This document shows positions 25,723 through 33,814 of a DNA stretch of 64,000 nucleotides, piece after piece. The notes under the pieces are model-generated. The model was not told where the DNA came from, did no database searches, and saw only the letters and a program-made list of their open reading frames with translations. The first letter of the stretch is position 1. Each line of letters starts with the position of its first letter. Source of the DNA: JABIKK01 sp964622835. GTDB lineage: Archaea; Nanobdellota; Nanobdellia; SCGC-AAA011-G17; UBA489. The DNA lies in assembly GCA_964622835.1 (NCBI GenBank), contig CAZUSA010000001.1, positions 124,001-188,000 of the forward strand. The letters run 5' to 3'. Position numbers and translations under genes: made by a program.

Positions 25723-26525
25723 TCTCTTCTACCTCGCTGTGATCGTCCTTCCGATCGTTGTGGTCGCGCAGTGCGTGTTGGTTGTTCTTCATCAGCATGC
25801 ATTTTTCCAGCATCATTGTGTGATACTTCTTCAACATCAGTAACATCTTTCATACGTTCATCAATGAATGCACCAACAATGTCTGTAAGTCCTTGCAAGT
25901 GTCCTTTTTCACAAATAAGATCGATCGCTGCCATAGCAACGCCTTCTTGTTGTGGCGAACCTTGTAACCAGACTACACCGTTTTGGCCGACAATCATTCG
26001 ACAACCAGTTTTATCTTTAATAGTGCCAATCATACTGCCTTGTTTACCAATAATTCTTGGTACACGTGCAGGATTAACTTCAACTAAACGTCCGCCACGA
26101 AGTTTTCGTAAGCCTGGACCTTTCAATGTCAATGCAATGCTTGTGCGCGTTGCAGTAACAATTTTTGCAAGGACGTAATCACCGTAATTATAATAATGTG
26201 ATAAGTCGTCGCCATCGTTGATATATTCTGGCACTTCACGTTGTGTTAATACACCATCACGGCTTTCCGTTAATTGTGCAAACCATACGTTGTTTGTCAT
26301 TTCTGCAATTTTACAGATGACCATGTCGCCTGATCGTGGTCGGTATTGTGACTTAAGTGGAATGACCCGAAGGACTCTTCCATTCATTGTAAGAACACCA
26401 AGGACGGATGAACGTATATCTTCTCCGTTACGATAGGCACCACCTGCGGGCAGGTAGTCCATTCCTGTTGCGAGTTGATCGCCCGGAATGACAATTTGTC
26501 TTTCTTCTACAAATAATTTTCCCAT
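25719..26525 (-). CDS. rrp4: Exosome RNA-binding subunit Rrp4
   Basis: Cap subunit of the exosome with N-terminal, S1 and KH domains. IVIPGDQLATGMDYLPAGGAYR is the N-terminal domain, GDMVICKIAEMTNNVWFAQL the S1 domain start, and RVPRIIGKQGSMIGTIKDKTGCRMIVGQNG the KH domain with the GxxG-like loop. The C-terminus is charged and basic (about 30 residues). Length 268 aa. It is 17 nt downstream of SBDS, with GGAAGTGA as a possible ribosome site. Confidence 0.95.
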   Translation of the reverse strand: MGKLFVEERQIVIPGDQLATGMDYLPAGGAYRNGEDIRSSVLGVLTMNGRVLRVIPLKSQYRPRSGDMVICKIAEMTNNVWFAQLTESRDGVLTQREVPEYINDGDDLSHYYNYGDYVLAKIVTATRTSIALTLKGPGLRKLRGGRLVEVNPARVPRIIGKQGSMIGTIKDKTGCRMIVGQNGVVWLQGSPQQEGVAMAAIDLICEKGHLQGLTDIVGAFIDERMKDVTDVEEVSHNDAGKMHADEEQPTRTARPQRSEGRSQRGRRE

Positions 26526-26542
26526 TTTATATTTTTCACTTC

Positions 26543-27244
26543 CTAATCTATTGTTTGAAGTATTGTACTTTCTACATCGCCATGTGTTATGGCGTTTAAT
26601 GTGGCAAAAAAGTCATCAACAAGACCTGCTGGTAAACGAACAGTGGCAGTATATGCGCCATTGTCAAGCCAGTCTTCTTTGATCACGTGATGTTTGTGAA
26701 CAACACCCTTTGCTTGTCCTGCATAAGATGCAGCAACGGTTATAGCAATGTCTTTTTTTTCAAATTTTATGGGTAACAGTTCCCGTAATGCACTAAGTGC
26801 ATCGTCTACTTGATCTTCTGCGCGTTTGTCATCGTCAAATCGAAATTTGGATTGTTCTAACGCTGTTGCAATCCGTTCAAGTGGATGCGGGTATCCTGTT
26901 TTACTATCCACAGCATTTGTGTGGATAATGTTCACAAGTTGTTTCTTTTTTGTTTCTCGTTCTTCGTCACGGTGTTTAGCTGTATGCTGTATTTCACCTT
27001 TCAAAAGTATTTGAGTTATAGCTTTACGGACATCATCCGTATCAAAAGCGGCGCGTAAATCTCCTTCACTAACTTTCTCACCTTTCTTGACGTTAAAGTA
27101 AACGTCTTCGGTGGCAAGAATGTCTTCTAAAGGAATTGCTTTGCCTTGTTTGAATGCGAGCGCGTTATCACAGTCGACAAGTATTTCAAAATGTCTGCCT
27201 GCTTTCTTGAGGCGTGCGATGACTGCGCGATCGACTGCAACCAT
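26543..27244 (-). CDS. SBDS/Sdo1 ribosome maturation protein
   Basis: Homologue of the Shwachman-Bodian-Diamond protein, which in eukaryotes and archaea releases aIF6/eIF6 from the large subunit together with an EF-2-like GTPase. AVIARLKKAGRHFEILVDCDNALAFKQGK, DVYFNVKKGEKVSE and ITQILLKGEIQHTAKHRDEERETKKKQLVNIIHTNAVD are conserved FYSH-domain and domain II blocks. Length 233 aa is normal. It sits between PsmA and Rrp4 in the standard archaeal exosome superoperon. Confidence 0.95.
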   Translation of the reverse strand: MVAVDRAVIARLKKAGRHFEILVDCDNALAFKQGKAIPLEDILATEDVYFNVKKGEKVSEGDLRAAFDTDDVRKAITQILLKGEIQHTAKHRDEERETKKKQLVNIIHTNAVDSKTGYPHPLERIATALEQSKFRFDDDKRAEDQVDDALSALRELLPIKFEKKDIAITVAASYAGQAKGVVHKHHVIKEDWLDNGAYTATVRLPAGLVDDFFATLNAITHGDVESTILQTID

Positions 27245-27265
27245 AATAATAGAATAAACAAAAAC

Positions 27266-27985
27266 TTACTTGGAAGCTTTTGTTAGTTCCTCCTTACTAT
27301 AGCGTCGAAATTGTTGTGTTTTTCCATCAACAACAGCTCCATCAATGCGATCAATGTTAAATTCTGGTCCAAGTGCACGTTTTAATGCGCTCATGGCAAG
27401 TTTTAATGCTTGATCTAATGTCATGTTGTCTTTGTATTCTTTGTTGAGAATATCTTTTACAGCGTCGTCTTTTTCGCCGATAGCTGTTGCTTTGTATTCA
27501 AAGAATGTTCCTGTTGGATCGGTGACAAAAATATGATTGTGTTCTCCTGCACCCATGAACATTAAACTAACACCAAAAGGACGTGCACCACCGACTTGTG
27601 TGTACGATTGTTTGGTATTACAAATATCTTTGACTAATGTTTCTGTATTAATAGGCGTATTATAGGTTACTCGATGTTGTTGTGCTAATACTTGTGCACG
27701 TTCAACAAGAATACGTCCATCACTTAAGATACCCGAAGCGGATACACCCATGTGATCGTCTATTTGAAATATTTTTTCAACACTTTTACCGACGATGAGT
27801 TTTTCTACAACGCGTTTGTCTGCGAGTATTAATACCCCATCTTTACACGTAACACCAACGGCAGTACTTCCTGCTTTGATGGTTTTTCGTGCGTATTCGA
27901 CTTGTAAGAGTCTTCCGTCCGGACTAAAAATAGTGCTGGCTCGGTCGTAGCCCATTGCTTGGTGGCTCATTTCATCTGCTTGCAT
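27266..27985 (-). CDS. psmA: Proteasome alpha subunit
   Basis: Outer-ring subunit of the 20S proteasome, which controls entry and docks ATPases. AMGYDRASTIFSPDGRLLQVEYARKTIKAGSTAVGV is the alpha-type signature near the N-terminus. The start at 27985 is preferred because GGAGG lies about 9 nt upstream and homologues begin here. A longer frame to 28054 lies wholly inside the Pop5 gene. Product 239 aa. No catalytic Thr, as expected. It follows Pop5 after 2 nt. Confidence 0.96.
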   Translation of the reverse strand: MQADEMSHQAMGYDRASTIFSPDGRLLQVEYARKTIKAGSTAVGVTCKDGVLILADKRVVEKLIVGKSVEKIFQIDDHMGVSASGILSDGRILVERAQVLAQQHRVTYNTPINTETLVKDICNTKQSYTQVGGARPFGVSLMFMGAGEHNHIFVTDPTGTFFEYKATAIGEKDDAVKDILNKEYKDNMTLDQALKLAMSALKRALGPEFNIDRIDGAVVDGKTQQFRRYSKEELTKASK

Positions 27986-27987
27986 TG

Positions 27988-28353
27988 TTATTCTCCTCCA
28001 TGTGATGTGTATGTCTTCGTTGCGTTGGCAATGGTGCCTGAAAGACCGACACATGTGATTGTTACTGGTTGACGTTGTATTGATGTAATAGTCATGAGAC
28101 CAGTACGAACGTCGTCAACGGCAGATCGATCGATCCGCATGATGCCTTTTTTGCCTGTTCCCTTAATAAACATTATGCCTGCCTTACTATAGCCATTATC
28201 GCCTAAAAATTCCAGCATTCCTTGCTCTATGCCTTTTTGGAGTGCTCCTGCACTAGGTGCTGAAGAGCCAAAAGAGCTCGTTGAGTAGACAAGATACCGT
28301 TTCTTTTCTTTTAATGTCGGTTGAATTACCTTCAAACCAGGTCTTTTTTGCAT
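27988..28353 (-). CDS. rnp2: RNase P protein component 2 (Pop5)
   Basis: A 121-residue protein subunit of RNase P, the tRNA 5'-processing ribonucleoprotein. EKKRYLVYSTSSFGSSA at the start and YSKAGIMFIKGTGKKGIMRIDRSAVDDVRTGLMTITSIQ match the Pop5 RRM-like fold. It heads the PsmA-SBDS-exosome operon. A TATA-like CCTTATAAAGC lies on the minus strand near 28418-28430, about 65-75 nt upstream. The psmA Shine-Dalgarno lies within its last codons. Confidence 0.88.
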   Translation of the reverse strand: MQKRPGLKVIQPTLKEKKRYLVYSTSSFGSSAPSAGALQKGIEQGMLEFLGDNGYSKAGIMFIKGTGKKGIMRIDRSAVDDVRTGLMTITSIQRQPVTITCVGLSGTIANATKTYTSHGGE

Positions 28354-28434
28354 CGTTTTAATGAACGAAGAATAAACGTTCTTCCTTTTTGTATACAGAA
28401 TCAGCAGTAGTTATATGCTTTATAAGGGTTGTGA

Positions 28435-28953
28435 TCAAGCTATTCTGATCTTCTTCAGAGGTCGTTTCCAGTGTAATGCTTGTTTGGCTTCGCTGCCATT
28501 CATGCCAATAAGGCGTGCAAATGATAGTAAGTCTTTAGCGCCACGGAGTTCTTTTATGTTAGATGCGTACGAACACACAACCATAGGAACCTTAAATTGT
28601 CGACATATTCGTACGTTCTGTCGCATGCGTCCAAGTATTTGTGCACGTGCTACATCTTTTGTATGCAATAACGATGCAAAGCCAAAACCAATAGCGAGAT
28701 GGTGTCTCTTAGCAAGTTTTGCAAGAACATGATTTAATCCTGATCGTCGTTGATGCACCGTATCTTTTGTTTGTTTCAATTCTGGATTCATAAGAATATC
28801 AATACTTGGATCACTAACAAAAGCACGATTTTGTGCATCAGTACCACCTTCTTTAATGAGCACATCAGGTTTACTGATCACCTTTGAAAAACCAAGTGCT
28901 TTACCATGGCCTTTTATTTTCTCTGTAACCACACATTGAACGATGTCTATCAT
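28435..28953 (-). CDS. rnp3: RNase P protein component 3 (Rpp30)
   Basis: A 172-residue PHP/TIM-barrel-like subunit of RNase P and partner of Pop5. QRRSGLNHVLAKLAKRHHLAIGFGFASLL is the Rpp30 signature, followed by RARMRQNVRICRQFKVPMVVCSYASN-type sequence and LRGAKDLLSFARLIGM. It is a little shorter than usual (about 200-220 aa) at the N-terminus. Its ATG overlaps the AK6-type kinase stop as ATGA, and Pop5 lies 82 nt downstream on the same strand, so the two RNase P partners are neighbours. Confidence 0.9.
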   Translation of the reverse strand: MIDIVQCVVTEKIKGHGKALGFSKVISKPDVLIKEGGTDAQNRAFVSDPSIDILMNPELKQTKDTVHQRRSGLNHVLAKLAKRHHLAIGFGFASLLHTKDVARAQILGRMRQNVRICRQFKVPMVVCSYASNIKELRGAKDLLSFARLIGMNGSEAKQALHWKRPLKKIRIA

Positions 28954-29432
28954 ATGTTCTTCCTTTGGATGCGTTTATTTAATCCTTTGCCTTCAACAAT
29001 GTTAATTGTATGTCCTTGTTCTTCTGCTTCTATCAAACATGTTTCCATTATCTCTGCTTCAACATTAGTTTCTATTTTTTTAGCACTGTACTTTCGTTTC
29101 GTTAACCGTTTACGTAATGTTTTTACATCACACCGTACGACAACAACATGATCAACTAATTTCTTAGGTAAGTAATGTGTTAAGTGTCCATCAACAACAA
29201 CACCTTTCCATCCTTCTTTTACAAATCCTTGTAGAACATCTGTTAACACTGCAACAAATATTTTTGTATCAACAACGTACGTTTGTAACGAACGATCATA
29301 TGCTGTATATACTTTATAATCCTTAATAAACTGCGTACTATCAAAATATAAAAAACCACGTGTACGTGCAAGTTTCTTTGCGTACATGGTTTTTCCTGTT
29401 CCTGCACTTCCTGTTACTGCAATGATTTTCAT
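28950..29432 (-). CDS. AK6/Fap7-type adenylate kinase
   Basis: A 160-residue P-loop NMP kinase of the AK6 (Fap7, hCINAP) family, which in eukaryotes and archaea acts in maturation of the small-subunit rRNA and binds uS11. TGSAGTGKTMYAKKLA is the P-loop. VVDGHLTHYLPKKLVDHVVVVRCDVKTLRKRLTKRKYSAKKIETNVEAEIM matches the H-x-x-x-x-P and R-C-D-P-x-x-L motifs. It is translationally coupled to Rpp30 (4-nt overlap), placing two rRNA/tRNA maturation factors in one operon. Confidence 0.92.
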   Translation of the reverse strand: MKIIAVTGSAGTGKTMYAKKLARTRGFLYFDSTQFIKDYKVYTAYDRSLQTYVVDTKIFVAVLTDVLQGFVKEGWKGVVVDGHLTHYLPKKLVDHVVVVRCDVKTLRKRLTKRKYSAKKIETNVEAEIMETCLIEAEEQGHTINIVEGKGLNKRIQRKNI

Positions 29433-29508
29433 AGTGTTGTAAAAAAACTAAAGTATAAAAGAGTATTTAAGGTTCGGGTACTTCCCAAAAACGGGGTTTA
29501 CACACAGT

Positions 29509-30030
29509 ATGATTGAATTACCAGAGTATCAAGATTTTCTTAGTCGTGCAGTTGAAACAGTGACAACGGGTCAACAAGTTGTTCCACATAACAGTGATGG
29601 TTCACAAACAAGTTGTCGTCTTGCAGATTTAGTATTAACTTTTGACATCCACAATGGTGGAGATTCATTACATTTAGATGTTGGTGTACGACATACAGAA
29701 AAAATAGGAAATGAAGAGTTTGCAGAAGAAAGAAGGTATGTACGAGAGTGTTTAGGAAGAAGATTGTTTGAAATGGAAGGAAGCCCATACAAACGTTTAG
29801 AAAAAAGACTTCCCGGTTTTGAAAAAGTATTTCCACGTATGGAAACAAGTGGTCATGAGGGTGATTGGAATATTCGTTTTGAAATTGGTGAATTAACAGA
29901 TAGGGTGGGAGATGCACGAAAAAAGTTTATTACAGCATTTACTTCGTATGTACTGAAACCATTATTATTAATGAGTAAGCCATATCGCAAACAACTTACA
30001 GATTTAGTTAATAGTAGTTCCGATGAATGA
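29509..30030 (+). CDS. Unknown soluble protein
   Basis: A 173-residue, acidic, mainly polar protein without membrane segments or cysteine motifs. VLTFDIHNGGDSLHLDVGVRHTEKIG suggests a beta-strand core and the C-terminal half is helical (ARKKFITAFTSYVLKPLLLMSKPYRKQL). I recognise no family. A TATA-like AGTATTTAAGG lies near 29462-29472, about 37-47 nt before the ATG. Its 3' end overlaps the convergent UMP kinase gene by 27 bases. Confidence 0.65.
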   Translation: MIELPEYQDFLSRAVETVTTGQQVVPHNSDGSQTSCRLADLVLTFDIHNGGDSLHLDVGVRHTEKIGNEEFAEERRYVRECLGRRLFEMEGSPYKRLEKRLPGFEKVFPRMETSGHEGDWNIRFEIGELTDRVGDARKKFITAFTSYVLKPLLLMSKPYRKQLTDLVNSSSDE

Positions 30031-30687
30031 TTTCCCATCTAAGAATCGTTTTACATTGGTAAGATTGCTACCAAGTATTGTTGTTGGCACTTTTCCTTTG
30101 TGTATTATTGTTGAAGAATGATGGTCTAAAACAAAGTGTTGTCCTGGATGGAAAGATAATTTTCGTACTTCTTTGTCAAATTCCCGATAACTAATACGTG
30201 GAATAAGTTTAGCCCCTTTATATTTGTGAGGGTCTTTTGTGCATAATCCTTTAACGTTTGTTAAATTAATAAAGCGTGTTCGTAAGTATCGTGCAAGTTG
30301 TGCTGCAGTCCCATCACTTGTTTGATTATCTGCATATCGTAATCCTCCACAACAAACAATTTTATGTTTTGTTAATAAGTGTTTTACTTCTTTCAAAGAC
30401 TTTGGTAATGTACGTGTATTTGATAGACGTCCAAAGGCGTTAGCAACTAACCGTGCATTTGTTCGTGTGATTGCAATGCCAAAGTGTGAAACAAATTCTT
30501 TGTTACTGTTAAAATGTTCTAACGCAGTCATGTATGTTCGTGCTATACTACCTCCACCAACAACGATAACAAATCGTTTGCCAGGGTATGATGTAAGTAA
30601 TCGTTTGAGTTTATTCAAATAAGTATAATTAACATCCAGTCCATTAAATAACAGACTTCCACCAAGACTGATCACCTCTACATCCAT
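30004..30687 (-). CDS. pyrH: UMP kinase (archaeal type)
   Basis: Amino acid kinase-fold enzyme converting UMP to UDP with ATP. VEVISLGGSLLF is the N-terminal phosphate loop, FVIVVGGGSIARTYM the second glycine loop, GLRYADNQTSDGTAAQLARYL the uridine-binding region, and LTNVKGLCTKDPHKYKGAKLIPRIS the signature shared with archaeal UMP kinases. Length 227 aa. A TATA-like ACATATAAATTC lies about 25-30 nt before the ATG, inside the 36-nt spacer and the end of the upstream gene. Confidence 0.93.
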   Translation of the reverse strand: MDVEVISLGGSLLFNGLDVNYTYLNKLKRLLTSYPGKRFVIVVGGGSIARTYMTALEHFNSNKEFVSHFGIAITRTNARLVANAFGRLSNTRTLPKSLKEVKHLLTKHKIVCCGGLRYADNQTSDGTAAQLARYLRTRFINLTNVKGLCTKDPHKYKGAKLIPRISYREFDKEVRKLSFHPGQHFVLDHHSSTIIHKGKVPTTILGSNLTNVKRFLDGKSFIGTTIN

Positions 30688-30723
30688 TAATTTATGATGT
30701 ACGTAAGAATTTATATGTGTTTG

Positions 30724-31551
30724 CTAGTCTGAAGGATGTTGTTGCAATTCATAGAGGCAACGAACAAGGGTTGTATCAGATCCAAATTGTGTTGGAATTC
30801 CTGACCGAACAGGGTGGGGTGAAGAAACAGTAACGCTAATACTTGTTTGTTCATCAAGGGGGCTTTTTTGTGGAGTATAGTGTGCAGAGATATCAAAATC
30901 TAAGAAGGATGTTTGATGATCAGGATCCTGTACCAAAACTTCAGCAAGACTACGCATAGCAGCAACATACATGGCATCAAAAGTTCCAGGTATTCTCCAT
31001 GCTCCATGAGCGGACACACACTCTTGAGCATCTTCTTTCATAGCTTCATAGAGTCCCCATTCACTAGGACTTAAATCATAAGAAAAGTCTGAGAGGTCTT
31101 TACGATCAAGTGATCTAAGATCAGAAGAACAATCTCCTAACACTACACCAAAATAAGAGTCTGGTTCGAGAAGAAGATTTATTGGCTCATCAAGTCCCAT
31201 AAATATTTGACAATAAATTTCAGGATGAGGTAAACCATAGGCATCTCGTCGCATTTCAAAAGCAAATGCCAATTGATAGTCCTCCACTGCACATGTTTGC
31301 TCCAAAATCAATGTTTGGGCAACATCGGCAACAAGGGTAGAATAGATAAGTGCCACACCAGCACAAACATCTTCAAGCGGATTTTCACGAACAATTTCAG
31401 ATAAGTTAATGTCATCAGAATCAAGAATGTATTCAAGAAGAAAACGTTCTTGAGGGCGAAGTACAGCAAGACATCCACGGCGAATAGTTTGGTCAACAAC
31501 GTGTGAAGAAAGGTCATCACCCTCTCCACCAAGAGATACTACAGCAACCAC
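30724..31551 (-). CDS. Unknown acidic protein in operon with a DUF357 protein
   Basis: A 275-residue acidic protein with no membrane segment and no motif I can name. Blocks such as LDSDDINLSEIVRENPLEDVCAGVALIYSTLVADVAQTL and FAFEMRRDAYGLPHPEIYCQIFMGLD look globular. The start is a GTG whose first base is the last base of the DUF357 stop codon (TAGTG), indicating translational coupling. Possibly a partner of the DUF357 protein (inference). Confidence 0.62.
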   Translation of the reverse strand: MVAVVSLGGEGDDLSSHVVDQTIRRGCLAVLRPQERFLLEYILDSDDINLSEIVRENPLEDVCAGVALIYSTLVADVAQTLILEQTCAVEDYQLAFAFEMRRDAYGLPHPEIYCQIFMGLDEPINLLLEPDSYFGVVLGDCSSDLRSLDRKDLSDFSYDLSPSEWGLYEAMKEDAQECVSAHGAWRIPGTFDAMYVAAMRSLAEVLVQDPDHQTSFLDFDISAHYTPQKSPLDEQTSISVTVSSPHPVRSGIPTQFGSDTTLVRCLYELQQHPSD

Positions 31552-31835
31552 TAATCATCCACCGTAAACAATGTTGAATCATGGACGTCCCATAATCCTA
31601 TGCGTGCACCTGCATCAAGCCAGCCATGGGCGTAGCTTATGGCTGCAAAAGCGTTAACATAATCTTGTTGTTCGCGGAAGTGTTTGGCATCAGAAACATA
31701 TCGTTGTATCATATCGAGAAAGTCTGCACGTGCACCGTCAGTATGTATTTTTTCAGTTGCTTCGGTTGCTTTAGTAAGTGCTCGTTGTGTGATGTCAAAG
31801 TATTTGTCAAGTTTGTCGTCGGTAACTGTATTCAC
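31551..31835 (-). CDS. DUF357 family protein
   Basis: A 94-residue helical protein. The C-terminal block YVNAFAAISYAHGWLDAGARIGLWDV is the DUF357 signature (Y-A-x-G-W-L-D-A-G-x-x-x-G), following a helix such as KYFDITQRALTKATEATEKI. Widespread in archaea with no established biochemical role. It heads a two-gene unit with the unknown acidic protein. Confidence 0.85.
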   Translation of the reverse strand: MNTVTDDKLDKYFDITQRALTKATEATEKIHTDGARADFLDMIQRYVSDAKHFREQQDYVNAFAAISYAHGWLDAGARIGLWDVHDSTLFTVDD

Positions 31836-31887
31836 TTTCTATTGATAAGAATGTGAACTATAAAAACGTTTGGTCATTTTTAAAGGA

Positions 31888-32634
31888 TTATTCTACGGTT
31901 ACTGCGAGTGATCCTTGTCGTCGATGATAGATAGTAGATCCAACAGCACGGTAGATAATAGCAAAGTCTAAATCAAGTGAGTTACCTTGTTGACCTTCAA
32001 GCCCATCTTCATTATCTTCAGTACAAACATTTCCATTAACAACGGTTGGTGGTGCAATACCTGGTGGTGAAAGAACATAACCATATGGATTAAAACTGCC
32101 ACCTGCATTTCCCGTATCAATAAAGTTTGAGCAAACCGCTGGTTGAACGGTAAAGAAATCTCCTTTACAACCCATGAATTGAACATGGTTGGGATTTGGA
32201 TTCGCAACATTTCTCAGTGTATAAATCGGCCGTGTTTGACCATCTTTGAAAGGCCCCGGATTCACACCAGGTTCCAAACCATCAAAAGGATATGATTCAA
32301 TCCCCGCACCACTATCAATACTCATACGAGCAAAACCAATACGTCCACCGCAAAGTTCAGAACTCAAAGGTGCTTCTTTGTTAACAACAATAATAAATTC
32401 ATCTAAGTCTTTTCCTAGTGCATTGATGACAGACATGTACACTCCTGTTTCATTAATTTTAAAATCATCACAAGCAAAACCAGGTCCTAAAAAACATGTT
32501 TCAGGAAGAACACCTGAAGGTGTTAGTACACCAAAAAATGCAAGTGCACTAAGGGTAACAAGGACAACAACAAGTGCCCAGCCATAGGTCATTAAGAATT
32601 CCATAGCCGCTTGGCCTTTACGAACACACCTCAT
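31888..32634 (-). CDS. Class III signal-peptide (pilin-like) surface protein
   Basis: A 248-residue exported protein. VRKGQAAMEFLMTYGWALVVVLV is the class III signal and pilin helix, with cleavage expected before Gln. The mature head begins ETCFLGPGFACDDF and ends FAIIYRAVGSTIYHRRQGSLAV, both features of the five paralogues. ATG 32634 is chosen because a TATA box (TTTAAATAC) lies about 25 nt upstream and the signal then has a normal short basic n-region. A longer frame to 32685 would run across the promoter. Likely a minor pilin or pilin-like surface subunit. Confidence 0.85.
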   Translation of the reverse strand: MRCVRKGQAAMEFLMTYGWALVVVLVTLSALAFFGVLTPSGVLPETCFLGPGFACDDFKINETGVYMSVINALGKDLDEFIIVVNKEAPLSSELCGGRIGFARMSIDSGAGIESYPFDGLEPGVNPGPFKDGQTRPIYTLRNVANPNPNHVQFMGCKGDFFTVQPAVCSNFIDTGNAGGSFNPYGYVLSPPGIAPPTVVNGNVCTEDNEDGLEGQQGNSLDLDFAIIYRAVGSTIYHRRQGSLAVTVE

Positions 32635-32655
32635 AGGGTACAAACAAACCACCAT

Positions 32656-32667
32656 GTATTTAAACAT
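32656..32667. promoter_or_regulatory. Shared symmetric TATA box of two divergent genes
   Basis: GTATTTAAACAT contains the palindrome TTTAAA at 32659-32664. It lies 25 nt from the ATG of the class III signal gene on the minus strand (32634) and 22 nt from the ATG of the PIN-domain gene on the plus strand (32686). No other TATA-like element lies in the 51-bp gap, so one box probably serves both directions. Confidence 0.55.
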
Positions 32668-32685
32668 TCGTACCACGGTTATCAA

Positions 32686-33051
32686 ATGAAAGATGTTATT
32701 ATAGACACTTCAACATTACTCACAGCTGCACGTTGGGGTATTGATATTGAACAGTCTTTACGAGAAGAATTATCTGAAAAAGTAACAATTTATTATATTG
32801 ATAAGACGCTTATTGAGTTAGAAAAGAAACCTGAAGAAAAAATCGTTCTTGCATTACTTAAGACAATGAACGCTAAGAAGATTACAACAGATCGATCAAA
32901 GAATGTTGATCAACATCTCATCGACTATGCGACGGCTCATGAGGGTGTTTTCGTAGCTACCCAGGATAAAGCACTGAAAGAAAAGCTTAAAAAGAGACGG
33001 GTGGGAATTATCACCATACGCCAGAGGAAGTACCTTAAACGCGTAAATTAG
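32686..33051 (+). CDS. PIN-domain protein, Fcf1/Utp24-like
   Basis: A 121-residue PIN nuclease domain. DVIIDTSTLLTAARWGIDIEQSL carries the first catalytic Asp, and IDKTLIELEKKP, NVDQHLIDYA and GVFVATQDKALKEKLKKRRVGIITIRQ carry the remaining acidic residues (E, D, D). The family pattern and the position directly before rpoE' and spt4 match archaeal aFcf1, a relative of the Utp24 rRNA processing nuclease. The start at 32686 fits the TATA box 22 nt upstream. A toxin (VapC) role is less likely, given the context. Confidence 0.82.
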   Translation: MKDVIIDTSTLLTAARWGIDIEQSLREELSEKVTIYYIDKTLIELEKKPEEKIVLALLKTMNAKKITTDRSKNVDQHLIDYATAHEGVFVATQDKALKEKLKKRRVGIITIRQRKYLKRVN

Positions 33052-33062
33052 GCAATTGAACA

Positions 33063-33635
33063 ATGTTCTATGAATTAGAAGTACGGAGTCACATCAGAGT
33101 ACCGCCAACAGAGTTTGGAAATGATACCGAAAAGGCTATTTTACGGAGTTTAAATCAGGAATTTGAAAATTATGTTTCCAAAGAATTAGGTGCTGTTATT
33201 GGTGTTACTGAAGTGTTAAGTGTTGGTGAAGGTATTATTATTCCTGGTGATGGCGCTGCTTATTATGATACCATGTATAAAGTGTTAACATTCAAACCTG
33301 AAATTAATGAAACGGTCTTAGGTAAAATTACTGAGATTAGTGAGTTTGGTGCGTTTATGGGTATTGGTCCGATTGATGGTATGATTCATATTTCTCAAAC
33401 CATGAATGATTATGTTTCATTTTCAAAAAGTAATGTGTTAACGGGTAAAGAAAATAAGCGTTCGTTAAAGATTGGTGAAATGTGTCGTGCTAAAATTATT
33501 GCTGCTTCATATAAAGATATGAGTAATCCTAAGATTGGATTGACCATGCGTCAACATCGTTTGGGTGCATTAAAATGGGTGAAGGAAGATATTGCTAAAG
33601 ATAAAAAACCAGGAAAGGCGGCTAAGAAAGAATGA
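33063..33635 (+). CDS. rpoE1: RNA polymerase subunit E' (Rpb7 homologue)
   Basis: Stalk subunit of archaeal RNA polymerase. MFYELEVRSHIRVPPTEFG is the tip-domain start and VLGKITEISEFGAFMGIGPIDGMIHISQTMNDYV is the S1 domain. KIGLTMRQHRLGALKWV is also typical. Length 190 aa, with a lysine-rich tail. It overlaps spt4 by 4 nt (ATGA). Confidence 0.95.
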   Translation: MFYELEVRSHIRVPPTEFGNDTEKAILRSLNQEFENYVSKELGAVIGVTEVLSVGEGIIIPGDGAAYYDTMYKVLTFKPEINETVLGKITEISEFGAFMGIGPIDGMIHISQTMNDYVSFSKSNVLTGKENKRSLKIGEMCRAKIIAASYKDMSNPKIGLTMRQHRLGALKWVKEDIAKDKKPGKAAKKE

Positions 33636-33814
33636 AGAAAGTCTGTAAGTCATGTAAGTTATTTGTTGATGGTCCAACATGTCCTATTTGTAAGGGAAAC
33701 CAATTTTCTGAAAGTTGGAAAGGAAGAGTATTCATTTGTAATGTTGAAAAATCAGAGATTGCTCAAAAGGCAGAGTTTAAAGCAAAGGGAGAATACGCAA
33801 TTAAAGTAAAATGA
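33632..33814 (+). CDS. spt4: Transcription elongation factor Spt4 (RpoE'')
   Basis: A 60-residue zinc protein that pairs with Spt5 to make RNA polymerase processive. The four zinc cysteines are intact (CKSCK...CPICK). WKGRVFICNVEKSEIAQKAEFKAKGEYAIKV completes the family. Start and stop each overlap a neighbour as ATGA, in the rpoE'-spt4-S24e-S27ae unit. Confidence 0.95.
   Translation: MKKVCKSCKLFVDGPTCPICKGNQFSESWKGRVFICNVEKSEIAQKAEFKAKGEYAIKVK

Noticed and set aside
32686..33051. VapC toxin
   Set aside because: The PIN domain protein lacks an adjacent VapB gene and sits at the conserved position of the Fcf1-like protein before rpoE' and spt4.
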